From positions 1 to 6,362 of the forward strand of contig OMVH01000073.1 of assembly GCA_900314365.1 (NCBI GenBank): 6,362 nt of DNA. Reading direction: 5' to 3'. The stretch comes from an uncultured Prevotella sp. GTDB lineage: Bacteria > Bacteroidota > Bacteroidia > Bacteroidales > Bacteroidaceae. Below are positions 1 through 6,026 of the stretch, in pieces (positions within the stretch are counted from its first letter, which is position 1; each line of letters opens with the position of its first letter). The translations under genes and the position numbers were made by a program. A model generated the notes under the pieces. The model was not told the DNA's origin, searched no databases, and saw only the letters and a list, made by a program, of their open reading frames with translations.

Positions 1-4
1 GGGA

Positions 5-109
5 GCATCTCGGTAGAGATGCACGTAACCCCAGCCGAGCGAAGCGAGCCTGGGGATTGCACACCACTTCTCCCTTCCCGCTCTCGTGTTTCGAAGATGC
101 ACGAGAGCG
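5..109. repeat. Triple-hairpin element, probable interspersed (REP-like) structured repeat
   Basis: Three inverted repeats lie almost end to end. The first is GCATCTC (5-11) and GAGATGC (16-22) with a GGTA loop. The second is CCCCAG (29-34) and CTGGGG (50-55) around a GCGAAGC-rich centre. The third is a perfect 10-bp pair, CGCTCTCGTG (79-88) and CACGAGAGCG (100-109), with an 11-nt loop. The 9-mer AGATGCACG occurs twice, at 17-25 and 95-103. No reading frame explains it, and none of the hairpins is followed by a T-run, so it does not look like an ordinary terminator. I infer a REP-like intergenic repeat or structured RNA. It could also be the 3' end of a transcript entering from outside the window. 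Confidence 0.5.
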
Positions 110-281
110 TAGCTAACTTCCAGCCTCGAAGAGGTTGATTTATTTGCTCGCGGACAGCCACAAGGTTTGCCTCTACAAGGGACAATTAAACTTCCGAAAC
201 TTGAGCACAAAATAAGCCGCTGAAAAGTGATGGCACAACAGAGAGCAAACGAAAAGCAGTAGCAGAAAAAAGGACTTTTGC
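110..281. other. Gene-free stretch before the GH43 promoter
   Basis: I see no credible coding frame here. A minor inverted repeat, CCTC (124-127) and GAGG (131-134), sits at its left. The 16-mer GCGGACAGCCACAAGG at 150-165 matches positions 6310-6325 in the right-end inverted repeat with a single mismatch, so it may be a decayed fragment of the same repeat family. The rest is A-rich leader-type sequence without recognisable signals. Confidence 0.4.
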
Positions 282-312
282 TTGCTATCGACACGAAATA
301 ATCGTAACTTTG
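282..312 (+). promoter_or_regulatory. Bacteroidetes-type promoter of the GH43 gene
   Basis: A perfect -7 element TAACTTTG (TAnnTTTG) lies at 305-312, with a -33 TTG at 282-284, 20 nt upstream. This is the known consensus for the primary sigma factor of Bacteroidetes. Transcription should begin near 319, giving a leader of about 45 nt before the ATG at 364. There is no Shine-Dalgarno sequence close to the start, as usual in this phylum. Confidence 0.8.
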
Positions 313-363
313 CGGCAACTTAGGCTATAACTGGAGACAAGAACATATCAACATACAGAACTT

Positions 364-2217
364 ATGAGAAAGCATATCATCAGAACACTCTCGCTGACGC
401 TGTTCCTGGCAGCAGCCTCTGTCAGCGCACAGGCCGGCGACACCTACCGCAACCCGGTAATCAAACAAAGCGCTCCCGACCCTACCATCATCCGTGCCAA
501 CGACGGCTACTTCTACCTCTATGCCACGGAGAACGTGCACAATGTGCCTATCTACCGGTCGGCCGACATGGTGGACTGGAAGTTCGTCGGCACTGCCTTT
601 ACCGACGCCACACGGCCACAATGGAATCCCAAGGGCAACATCTGGGCTCCCGACATCAACTATATCAACGGCAAATACGTGCTCTACTACGCTAAATCGG
701 AATGGGGCGGCGAGTGGACCTGCGGCATCGGTGTGGCTACAGCCGACAAGCCCGAAGGACCCTTCACCGACCACGGCAGCCTCTTTATAAGTAAGGATAT
801 TGGCGTGCAGAACTCTATCGACGAGTTCTTCATCCGCGACAACGGCCACAACTATCTCTTCTGGGGAAGTTTCCGCGGCATCTACGGCATCGAGCTCACT
901 GACGACGGACTGAAGGTGAAGCCCGGGGCAGAGAAACGCCAGGTGGCCGGTACCTTCATGGAGGCTACCTATATCCACAAGCATGACGGATACTACTATC
1001 TCTTCGGCTCAGCAGGCTCCTGCTGCGAAGGCAACAAGAGTACCTACAGGGTTACCTACGGCCGCTCAAAAAACCTCTTCGGACCTTATGTCGACAAGAA
1101 AGGACGCAGTCTTATGGACAATCACTACGAAACGCTCATCCGCGGCAATGAGCAGGTGGCTGGACCCGGACACAATGCTGAGATTATCACCGACGACAAC
1201 GGCTCTGACTGGATAACCTATCACGGCTTCAGCAGAAGCGACCCGGGCGCAGGACGACTCGTGTGGATGGACCGCGTGGAGTGGATCGACGGCTGGCCTC
1301 ATGTGGCCGGCAACCAGCCCTCAGAAGTGGCCGAGAAACCGGTATTCAATCAGATTCTGCTCGCCGACCCCACCATCTTTGCCGACAACGGTACCTATTA
1401 TTTATATGGTACGTCAGCTCCCGACGGTTTCAAGGTCTACACATCGAAGGACCTTCGCCACTGGGAAGGACCGGCCGGAGCTTCGCAGGGACTGGCTTTG
1501 AAAAAGGGCGACAGCTGGGGCACTGAGGGCTTCTGGGCTCCGCAGGTGTTCAAGCGTGGCGGAAAGTACTACATGGTTTACACGGCCAACGAGCAGTTAG
1601 CCATCGCCGAGGCCGACAGCCCGCTCGGACCCTTCAAGCAGAAGAAACTTGCCATGATTCCCGCCAAGGGAAAAGAAATCGACCCGTTCATCTTCTTCGA
1701 CGACGACGGCAAGAACTATATCTACCACGTGCGCCTAAACAACGGCAACCGCATCTATGTGGCCGAACTCAACAAAGACCTGAAGTCGATGAAGGAAAAG
1801 ACGGCACGCGAAATTCTGCATGCCGGAAGCGGATGGGAGGACACGGCAAAGGCTGAATGGACAGTGAGCGAAGGACCTACGGTGGTGAAAATCGACGGCA
1901 CCTACTACCTCTTCTATTCATGCAATGACTTCCGCAATCCCGACTATGCCGTAGGCGTGGCCACGAGCAAGTCGCCTCTCGGCCCCTTTGAAAAGATGAA
2001 GGAACCCATCATCAGCCGACGCCTTATAGGTATCAACGGAACCGGGCACGGCGATCTCTTCAAGGATGCCGACGGCGACTGGGCATACGTCTTCCATACG
2101 CATCGCAGCGACACCGAGGCCACTCCGCGCAAGACCGCTGTCGTGAAACTCAAGCTCGGCAACCACGGCTTCAGAATCGTAGAAGGGTCGTTCCGCTATC
2201 TGCGTACGGGAGAATGA
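364..2217 (+). CDS. Secreted tandem GH43 glycosidase (arabinanase / arabinofuranosidase / xylosidase type)
   Basis: This 617-aa protein carries two consecutive five-bladed beta-propeller GH43 domains, which hydrolyse arabinose- or xylose-containing glycans by inversion. Residues 1-24 form a signal peptide ending SAQA, with no lipobox, so a periplasmic or exported enzyme is expected. Domain 1 (about 29-318) has the catalytic triad Asp39 (in APDPTI), Asp153 (SIDEF) and Glu200 (MEATY), plus the His270 metal or substrate site in GPGHNAE. Its SAGSCCEG and STYRVTYGRS segment resembles arabinan endo-1,5-alpha-L-arabinosidases. Domain 2 (about 326-614) repeats the plan with Asp335 (LADPTI), Asp440 (EIDPFIF), Glu503 (SEGPT) and His562 (GTGHGD), and looks more like the xylosidase/arabinofuranosidase branch. 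Both triads are intact, so two activities may be fused. It has its own promoter and appears monocistronic, with no SusC/D, sulfatase or regulator in view. The family is secure; the exact substrate is not. Confidence 0.92.
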   Translation: MRKHIIRTLSLTLFLAAASVSAQAGDTYRNPVIKQSAPDPTIIRANDGYFYLYATENVHNVPIYRSADMVDWKFVGTAFTDATRPQWNPKGNIWAPDINYINGKYVLYYAKSEWGGEWTCGIGVATADKPEGPFTDHGSLFISKDIGVQNSIDEFFIRDNGHNYLFWGSFRGIYGIELTDDGLKVKPGAEKRQVAGTFMEATYIHKHDGYYYLFGSAGSCCEGNKSTYRVTYGRSKNLFGPYVDKKGRSLMDNHYETLIRGNEQVAGPGHNAEIITDDNGSDWITYHGFSRSDPGAGRLVWMDRVEWIDGWPHVAGNQPSEVAEKPVFNQILLADPTIFADNGTYYLYGTSAPDGFKVYTSKDLRHWEGPAGASQGLALKKGDSWGTEGFWAPQVFKRGGKYYMVYTANEQLAIAEADSPLGPFKQKKLAMIPAKGKEIDPFIFFDDDGKNYIYHVRLNNGNRIYVAELNKDLKSMKEKTAREILHAGSGWEDTAKAEWTVSEGPTVVKIDGTYYLFYSCNDFRNPDYAVGVATSKSPLGPFEKMKEPIISRRLIGINGTGHGDLFKDADGDWAYVFHTHRSDTEATPRKTAVVKLKLGNHGFRIVEGSFRYLRTGE

Positions 2218-2484
2218 CACTCCCACTACAGAGCCAGTCCTGAAGAGCAAGGCTGTCTGCCTTCCGGAATCATCTCCTTCGTGCATGGGTACGGTCCCTG
2301 TGGCCGTCAGCATTCAAACGGGCAAAGAGTCTGTGACACAGCAGTCTCTTTGCCCGTTCCATAAAGACAGCCCTAATGACCACAATGGGTGCCGAAAAGA
2401 GCTGACAAATGGGGAACACTCCTATAAGCTCTGAGAACAAATAAAAGAGCCGATAACGAGAATCTAAAAAAAACATCGTTTTTC
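2218..2484. other. Intergenic region between the GH43 gene and the GT9 operon
   Basis: No supported gene. It contains the hairpin at 2317-2358 and, at 2296-2311, a segment (CCCTGTGGCCGTCAGC) resembling the core of the right-end inverted repeat; the exact shared run is only 10 nt, so this may be chance. A short inverted pair, AGAGCT (2398-2403) and AGCTCT (2427-2432), is present, but the hexamer is itself close to palindromic and I give it little weight. Antisense open frames crossing this area start inside it and run back into the GH43 gene, and look like shadows. Confidence 0.45.
2317..2358. terminator. Strong hairpin, probable transcript end of the GH43 gene
   Basis: AACGGGCAAAGAG (2317-2329) pairs perfectly over 13 bp with CTCTTTGCCCGTT (2346-2358) around a 16-nt loop, which can fold further (CTG/CAG). 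It begins about 100 nt after the GH43 stop codon. No T-run follows on either strand, so it is not a canonical intrinsic terminator. Its position and stability still suggest transcript termination or 3'-end protection. Confidence 0.6.
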
Positions 2485-2515
2485 TTGCTCATTCTTACTT
2501 TTTGAATTACCTTTG
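2485..2515 (+). promoter_or_regulatory. Promoter of the DUF4254-GT9-rubredoxin operon
   Basis: TTG at 2485-2487 and TACCTTTG at 2508-2515 are separated by exactly 20 nt, matching the Bacteroidetes -33/-7 consensus. Transcription would begin near 2522, about 16 nt before the ATG at 2538. This settles the start of the downstream gene, because an in-frame TTG at 2502 lies upstream of the predicted transcription start and cannot be used from this promoter. Confidence 0.8.
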
Positions 2516-2537
2516 CCTCTATAAAGATTACTACGAA

Positions 2538-3149
2538 ATGGAAAATTCATTCACACAGCTCTGTAACGAGATTTTCAATCAAGCCATCAACGACTACCAC
2601 GTCAAGGACGACGTGGACACGCCTATCAGCAATCCCTACGACAGGGAGTCGATAGAGAACCGACTCTACCTCAAATGCTGGATAGATAGCGTGCAGTGGC
2701 ATTTGGAAGATCTCATCCGCGACCCGCACATCGATCCCCTTGAGGCACTGAAGCTCAAGAGGCGCATCGACCGCAGCAATCAGGACCGCACAGACCTGGT
2801 GGAACAGATTGACTCCTATTTCCGTCAGAAATACAGCGAAGTGAACGTGCTGCCCGATGCACGCCTCAACACGGAGAGCCCGGCTTGGGCTGTCGACCGG
2901 CTGAGCATACTGGCCCTGAAGATTTATCACATGAAGGAGCAGACCGAACGCACCGACGCCAGCGACGAACACATCGCCCGCTGCAAGGATAAGCTCAAGG
3001 TGCTTCTGGAACAGCAAAAGGACCTCAGCACAGCCATCGACCAACTCCTTGAAGACATCGAGGCCGGAAGAAAATACATGAAGGTGTACCGGCAGATGAA
3101 GATGTACAACGACCCGTCAACAAACCCCGTACTCTACAAAAACAAATAA
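2538..3149 (+). CDS. DUF4254 family protein
   Basis: This 203-aa, mostly helical and highly charged cytoplasmic protein has no signal peptide or membrane segment. It matches the DUF4254 family by its overall pattern: CWIDSVQWHLEDLIRDP (about 47-63), RRIDRSNQDRTDLVEQID (75-92), NTESPAWAVDRLSILALKIYHM (111-132) and a C-terminal helix ending MKMYNDPSTNPVLY (187-200). Residues 130-182 could form a helical hairpin or short coiled coil. No catalytic activity is established for the family as far as I know. It sits first in an operon, 16 nt ahead of a GT9 glycosyltransferase, a pairing I recognise from other Bacteroidales, so a role in the same surface-glycan step is a reasonable inference. The ATG at 2538 is chosen over the in-frame TTG at 2502, which overlaps the promoter. 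Confidence 0.88.
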   Translation: MENSFTQLCNEIFNQAINDYHVKDDVDTPISNPYDRESIENRLYLKCWIDSVQWHLEDLIRDPHIDPLEALKLKRRIDRSNQDRTDLVEQIDSYFRQKYSEVNVLPDARLNTESPAWAVDRLSILALKIYHMKEQTERTDASDEHIARCKDKLKVLLEQQKDLSTAIDQLLEDIEAGRKYMKVYRQMKMYNDPSTNPVLYKNK

Positions 3150-3165
3150 TCAACCCTCCTGGCAC

Positions 3166-4239
3166 ATGATTAAAGAGCATATGCTAATCATCAGGTTCTC
3201 GGCCATCGGCGATGTCGCCATGACCGTCCCTGTGGTCTATTCCCTGGCCTGCCAGTATCCGTCGCTGCGTATCTCCGTGCTCAGCAAGCCCTTTGCGCGC
3301 CCACTCTTCGAGTACATGCCCGCCAACGTGGACTTCATGGAAGCCGACATCAAGCGCGAGTACCGGGGCATAAAGGGGCTGAACGCCCTCTACCGGAGGC
3401 TCGTGGCCAAGAACCTAACGGCCATCGCTGACTTCCACGACATCCTGCGCTCCAACTACCTGAGACTACGCTTCAACCTCGACCAATTCAAGGTGGCCCA
3501 CATCAACAAGCACCGGTCAGGGCGCCGCCGACTCACAGACCAGAACCACAAGGTGATGGCACAGCAACCTACATCGTTCCAGAACTATGCCGACGTGCTG
3601 GCCCGCTTAGGGTATCCCGTAAAACTGGAGTTCACCTCTCTCTTTAGTCCTGAGGGTGGCAACCTCGCCGAGCTGCCCACAGCCATAGGCATCAGGAAGC
3701 CCGGCGAAGAGTGGATAGGCATAGCTCCCTTCGCAGGACACAAAGGAAAAATCTATCCGGAAGCACAGATGGAGGCTGTCATCAGGCTCCTTCTCAAGCG
3801 TCATCCCCACTGCCGCATCTTTCTCTTTGGCGGCAAAGGCCATGAGATGGACGTCATCAACGAGTGGAGCAAAGCACACAGCCAGTGCGTCAATGCATCG
3901 GCCATGCTCAACGGCATCCACGACGAACTCATCCTCATGAGCCATCTCGACGCAATGCTGAGCATGGACTCAGCCAACATGCACCTCGCCTCACTCGTCG
4001 CCACACCGGTGGTGAGTGTATGGGGCGCAACGCACCCCTATGCAGGTTTCCTCGGCTGGAATCAGGATCCGGCCAATGTCGTACAGATTGACATGCCGTG
4101 CCGTCCCTGCTCGGCTTACGGCAAGAAGCCTTGCCACAGAGGCGACTATGCCTGCATCAACAACATCACGCCAACAATGATTGTCGACAAGCTCGACAGA
4201 GTTCTCAATAACAAGAAGGGAGTAACCTCCCGACAGTAA
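3166..4239 (+). CDS. Glycosyltransferase family 9 (heptosyltransferase-like)
   Basis: This 357-aa enzyme belongs to GT9, the ADP-heptose:LPS heptosyltransferase family, which adds sugars to the LPS core on the inner face of the cytoplasmic membrane. The N-terminal Rossmann domain begins with LIIRFSAIGDVAMTVPVV (7-24), where Asp16 is at the place of the catalytic base of WaaC-type enzymes. The C-terminal donor domain shows APFAGHKGKIYP (187-198) and SMDSANMHLASL (266-277), the family's D-S-x-x-x-H-x-A donor-binding motif. Near the end, Cys312, Cys315, Cys323 and Cys330 form a C-X2-C-X7-C-X6-C cluster. No transmembrane segment is seen. Start is ATG 3166; an alternative ATG at 3181 begins directly before LIIRFS and is equally plausible. 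It follows the DUF4254 gene by 16 nt and precedes rubredoxin by 25 nt. Donor and acceptor sugars cannot be told from sequence. Confidence 0.9.
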   Translation: MIKEHMLIIRFSAIGDVAMTVPVVYSLACQYPSLRISVLSKPFARPLFEYMPANVDFMEADIKREYRGIKGLNALYRRLVAKNLTAIADFHDILRSNYLRLRFNLDQFKVAHINKHRSGRRRLTDQNHKVMAQQPTSFQNYADVLARLGYPVKLEFTSLFSPEGGNLAELPTAIGIRKPGEEWIGIAPFAGHKGKIYPEAQMEAVIRLLLKRHPHCRIFLFGGKGHEMDVINEWSKAHSQCVNASAMLNGIHDELILMSHLDAMLSMDSANMHLASLVATPVVSVWGATHPYAGFLGWNQDPANVVQIDMPCRPCSAYGKKPCHRGDYACINNITPTMIVDKLDRVLNNKKGVTSRQ

Positions 4240-4264
4240 TAACCCTTTTAAACAATAGAACATT

Positions 4265-4429
4265 ATGAAAAAGTATGTATGCGAAGTATGCGGCTACATC
4301 TATGACCCCGCAGAAGGCGATCCCGACAACGGAGTAGCACCCGGAACCGCTTTTGAAGATATACCCGAAGATTGGGTATGCCCTCTCTGTGGCGTAGGCA
4401 AGGATGAATTCAAGCCCGTAGATGAATAA
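4265..4429 (+). CDS. Rubredoxin
   Basis: This is a 54-aa small iron protein, too short for many gene finders but unmistakable. It starts [20 protein letters not shown] and has the second iron knuckle [12 protein letters not shown]. Cys6, Cys9, Cys39 and Cys42 form the two C-X2-C-G pairs that bind one iron as Fe(SCys)4. Tyr11, Tyr13, Trp37 and Phe49 match the conserved aromatic core. Length is typical for the family (about 52-55 aa). Rubredoxins carry single electrons in the cytoplasm of anaerobes, often to rubrerythrin or superoxide reductase for oxygen and peroxide defence; no partner is encoded here. It lies 25 nt after the GT9 stop with no promoter of its own visible, so it is probably read from the operon promoter, and the terminator follows closely. 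Confidence 0.97.
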   Translation: MKKYVCEVCGYIYDPAEGDPDNGVAPGTAFEDIPEDWVCPLCGVGKDEFKPVDE

Positions 4430-4460
4430 ATAAAGCACTTTTAGCTCTACAACACGTTTC

Positions 4461-4506
4461 GCCCCGAGGCTACCCACAAGAAGTAGCCCCGGGGCTTTGT
4501 TTTCTT
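4461..4506 (+). terminator. Intrinsic terminator of the DUF4254-GT9-rubredoxin operon
   Basis: GCCCCGAGGCTAC (4461-4473) pairs with GTAGCCCCGGGGC (4483-4495) over 13 positions with one A/C mismatch and a 9-nt loop, followed at once by the T-rich tail TTTGTTTTCTT (4496-4506). It starts 31 nt after the rubredoxin stop. The opposite strand has no T-run, so it serves mainly the + strand. It separates the operon from the convergent peptidase gene. Confidence 0.92.
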
Positions 4507-4542
4507 CAAAAAGCCATGTAAAACTTTTGAGGCGCTCTGTAT

Positions 4543-5625
4543 CTAACCAGCTATGGCTATGCGCGGCAACACTATGCACACCGTCTTCAGGGCTACATAG
4601 TCAGCGGAGAGGAACATGAGGCCTTTGTAAGGACCGGTGGGGCCATAGCTGTTCTTGGCTATAAAATAGCGGCGGCCACTGCGGTCGTGAGCCATACCGA
4701 TGAGCTCCATGACATGGTCGTCGGTGGTGCGCAGACTCTCAAACTCGCGTTGCCGCAAGGCCTGTGTGGGCTTCGCCTTTCCCTTTAACACGGCTATGCC
4801 TCGTTCCACACTGAACGCGGGCTCTGATATATCGCCCTCCCAACAGACGGGATGCCCTGCGCTGAGCGACTTCTCTATGAGGCGCATGAAATCTGGTAAG
4901 GGCACATTCATAAACATGCTGTTGTCGGTGTTGTCGGGAACTTCGAGTGGAAAACTTGTATGGAAGGGATGATGGGTGAAACTCGTATAGGCTACGTACT
5001 CATTGGGCAGGCAGACGCTGTGGGCGAATTCCACGGGAGTGTATTCGGCACCAAGCATAAACACATGGAGGGGCAGATAGCCCATCTTGTCGTCAAGGAG
5101 CCGGCCCATCTGATGGTTAAAGTCAGCGAGTCCGCGCCCCTGCGCGGCAAGGCCACGGGCTGTGAAAGCCACCGACCGTCCCACTGCGTACATGTTGAGT
5201 CCTTCGGTGTCGGGATAGCTGTCATAGGGCAGTGCACCATAACGCTCCAGGGCCTTGAGGGCCATGAGGGCCATGCCTCGCATTCCTACTGGCTTCCGGC
5301 CTCCGTCAAAATAACAGCGGAGGGCTCTCTCGCCCATCACGCAGCGTGCAAGGTAGGCTGTCGACAGATTCACAGAGTCGCCCTGCATGAGATGCTCGGT
5401 CTCGATGGTGGCTAGCATACCGTAAATCCAGCACAGCGGACTCGCTCCCTGATTTTTCACGGGAGTTGTCTTCAGCATACAGTCCACTGTGAACGGCCCT
5501 GTGCCTTTATCGTTAGGTCGACCGGGGCGCGTACAGGCAACGACGAACATCAAGCAGGAAAGCAGAATGAGCTTTCCTGTCGCTCTTAGTTTCAAGTGAT
5601 TAATCGAATGAGACTGTGATGCCAT
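4543..5625 (-). CDS. Papain-like (C1 family) cysteine peptidase, predicted lipoprotein
   Basis: Numbering is from the ATG at 5625 (360 aa). Residues 17-30 are a hydrophobic signal segment ending VVA-Cys31, a lipobox, so Cys31 is probably lipidated and the mature protein anchored in the cell envelope. The papain-type active site is visible: Gln59 (oxyanion hole) and nucleophile Cys65 in PVKNQGASPLCWIYGML, His304 in TTDDHVMELIGM, and Asn325 in FIAKNSYGP. The motif suits the C1 group with bleomycin-hydrolase/aminopeptidase C and papain-like members found in Bacteroidetes; the protein is shorter than bleomycin hydrolase and no long propeptide is apparent. The residues after Cys31 (TRPGRP) are not acidic, so the usual Bacteroidetes surface-export signal is not evident and a periplasm-facing anchor is more likely. 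A TTG two codons upstream (5631) is a weaker start. It is convergent with the rubredoxin operon and has its own promoter. Substrate is unknown. Confidence 0.87.
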   Translation of the reverse strand: MASQSHSINHLKLRATGKLILLSCLMFVVACTRPGRPNDKGTGPFTVDCMLKTTPVKNQGASPLCWIYGMLATIETEHLMQGDSVNLSTAYLARCVMGERALRCYFDGGRKPVGMRGMALMALKALERYGALPYDSYPDTEGLNMYAVGRSVAFTARGLAAQGRGLADFNHQMGRLLDDKMGYLPLHVFMLGAEYTPVEFAHSVCLPNEYVAYTSFTHHPFHTSFPLEVPDNTDNSMFMNVPLPDFMRLIEKSLSAGHPVCWEGDISEPAFSVERGIAVLKGKAKPTQALRQREFESLRTTDDHVMELIGMAHDRSGRRYFIAKNSYGPTGPYKGLMFLSADYVALKTVCIVLPRIAIAG

Positions 5626-5631
5626 ATTCAA

Positions 5632-5837
5632 TAACTATAGAACCATATATAAGGTGTAATCTGTTCGGATTATCATGTTAGCATGGACACCGATTGCCTT
5701 TACACGCGTCATGCAATGTGTTAAGGAAATGGCGTTTCACTTAACATGTTCTTCCTATCATGTTAAGCCATTGGACTGATGCTCGCCTGACTGATTTATG
5801 GTGTTCGCGAGCCATGATGTGCCCCATTGCAGATTAC
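5632..5837 (-). promoter_or_regulatory. Structured 5' leader of the cysteine peptidase gene
   Basis: From the predicted transcription start near 5837 to the ATG at 5625 there are about 210 nt, long for this phylum. Three inverted repeats lie inside. GCTCGC (5781-5786) pairs with GCGAGC (5807-5812). CTTAACATG (5740-5748) pairs perfectly with CATGTTAAG (5759-5767) around 10 nt. GTTAAGGAAA (5720-5729) pairs with TTTC (5735-5738) and CTTAAC (5740-5745), with one bulged A. The last two share 5740-5745 and cannot form together. A cis-acting regulatory leader is inferred; the repeats could instead be protein-binding sites. I do not recognise a known riboswitch. Confidence 0.5.
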
Positions 5838-5842
5838 GATTG

Positions 5843-5850
5843 CAAAGGTA
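5843..5850 (-). promoter_or_regulatory. -7 element of the cysteine peptidase promoter
   Basis: Read on the minus strand, 5850-5843 is TACCTTTG, a perfect TAnnTTTG, followed by CA as is common at Bacteroidetes promoters. No TTG is found 19-21 nt upstream (minus-strand bases around 5870-5874), so the -33 element is missing or very poor. This could mean dependence on an activator. Transcription should start near 5837. Confidence 0.65.
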
Positions 5851-5917
5851 TAAAATTCATTCTGGTTTCCATCTTTTCTCTTCGACGTTTTATTAAGTTG
5901 TTGCGTCAAACTGTTAG

Positions 5918-5953
5918 CCGTTTGTCTAACTATTGTTGTCCGTTTGTCTAACT
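5918..5953. repeat. Pair of 14-nt direct repeats upstream of the peptidase promoter, candidate operator
   Basis: CCGTTTGTCTAACT occurs exactly at 5918-5931 and 5940-5953, starts 22 nt apart, about two turns of the helix. Relative to the predicted peptidase start near 5837 they lie at about -81 to -116, a usual place for activator sites. A poorer third half-site (GTTTGAC on the minus strand near 5911-5905) may exist. The first copy is also part of an inverted pair, GTTAG (5913-5917) and CTAAC (5926-5930). The function is inferred from position only. Confidence 0.45.
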
Positions 5954-6026
5954 CCGAATTCATAGCTCTCTTGATGACCTCCAAATTTTCACTGATAGAA
6001 CCAGTCAGAGCAGGTGCTGCAGATTG
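5954..6026. other. Spacer between operator-like repeats and the tandem array
   Basis: No gene or clear signal. CAAATTTTCACTG at 5982-5994 matches the array's CAAATATTCACTG (6046-6058) with one mismatch, so a decayed partial copy of the array unit may lie here. Confidence 0.3.

Noticed and set aside
325..984. Long antisense reading frame opposite the GH43 gene
   Set aside because: It lies almost wholly over the GH43 coding region, overlaps its start, and its translation matches no family; the sense strand has signal peptide, motifs and promoter.
4960..5415. 151-codon frame on the plus strand inside the peptidase gene
   Set aside because: It is antisense to a gene with intact catalytic residues, and its product has no recognisable features.
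5623..5631. TTG start at 5631 for the peptidase
   Set aside because: An ATG two codons later (5625) gives an equally good signal peptide and is the more likely start.
5774..5828. tRNA-like segment (GTGTTCGCGAGCC resembling a T arm)
   Set aside because: No acceptor, D or anticodon stems of proper length can be formed around it.
5760..5951. 63-codon plus-strand frame between the peptidase gene and the array
   Set aside because: It runs antisense through the peptidase leader and promoter and into the direct repeats, its product looks random, and no promoter or conserved motif supports it.
5796..5984. 62-codon minus-strand frame upstream of the peptidase gene
   Set aside because: It spans the -7 promoter element and the operator-like repeats, so it would not be transcribed from that promoter; no motif supports it.
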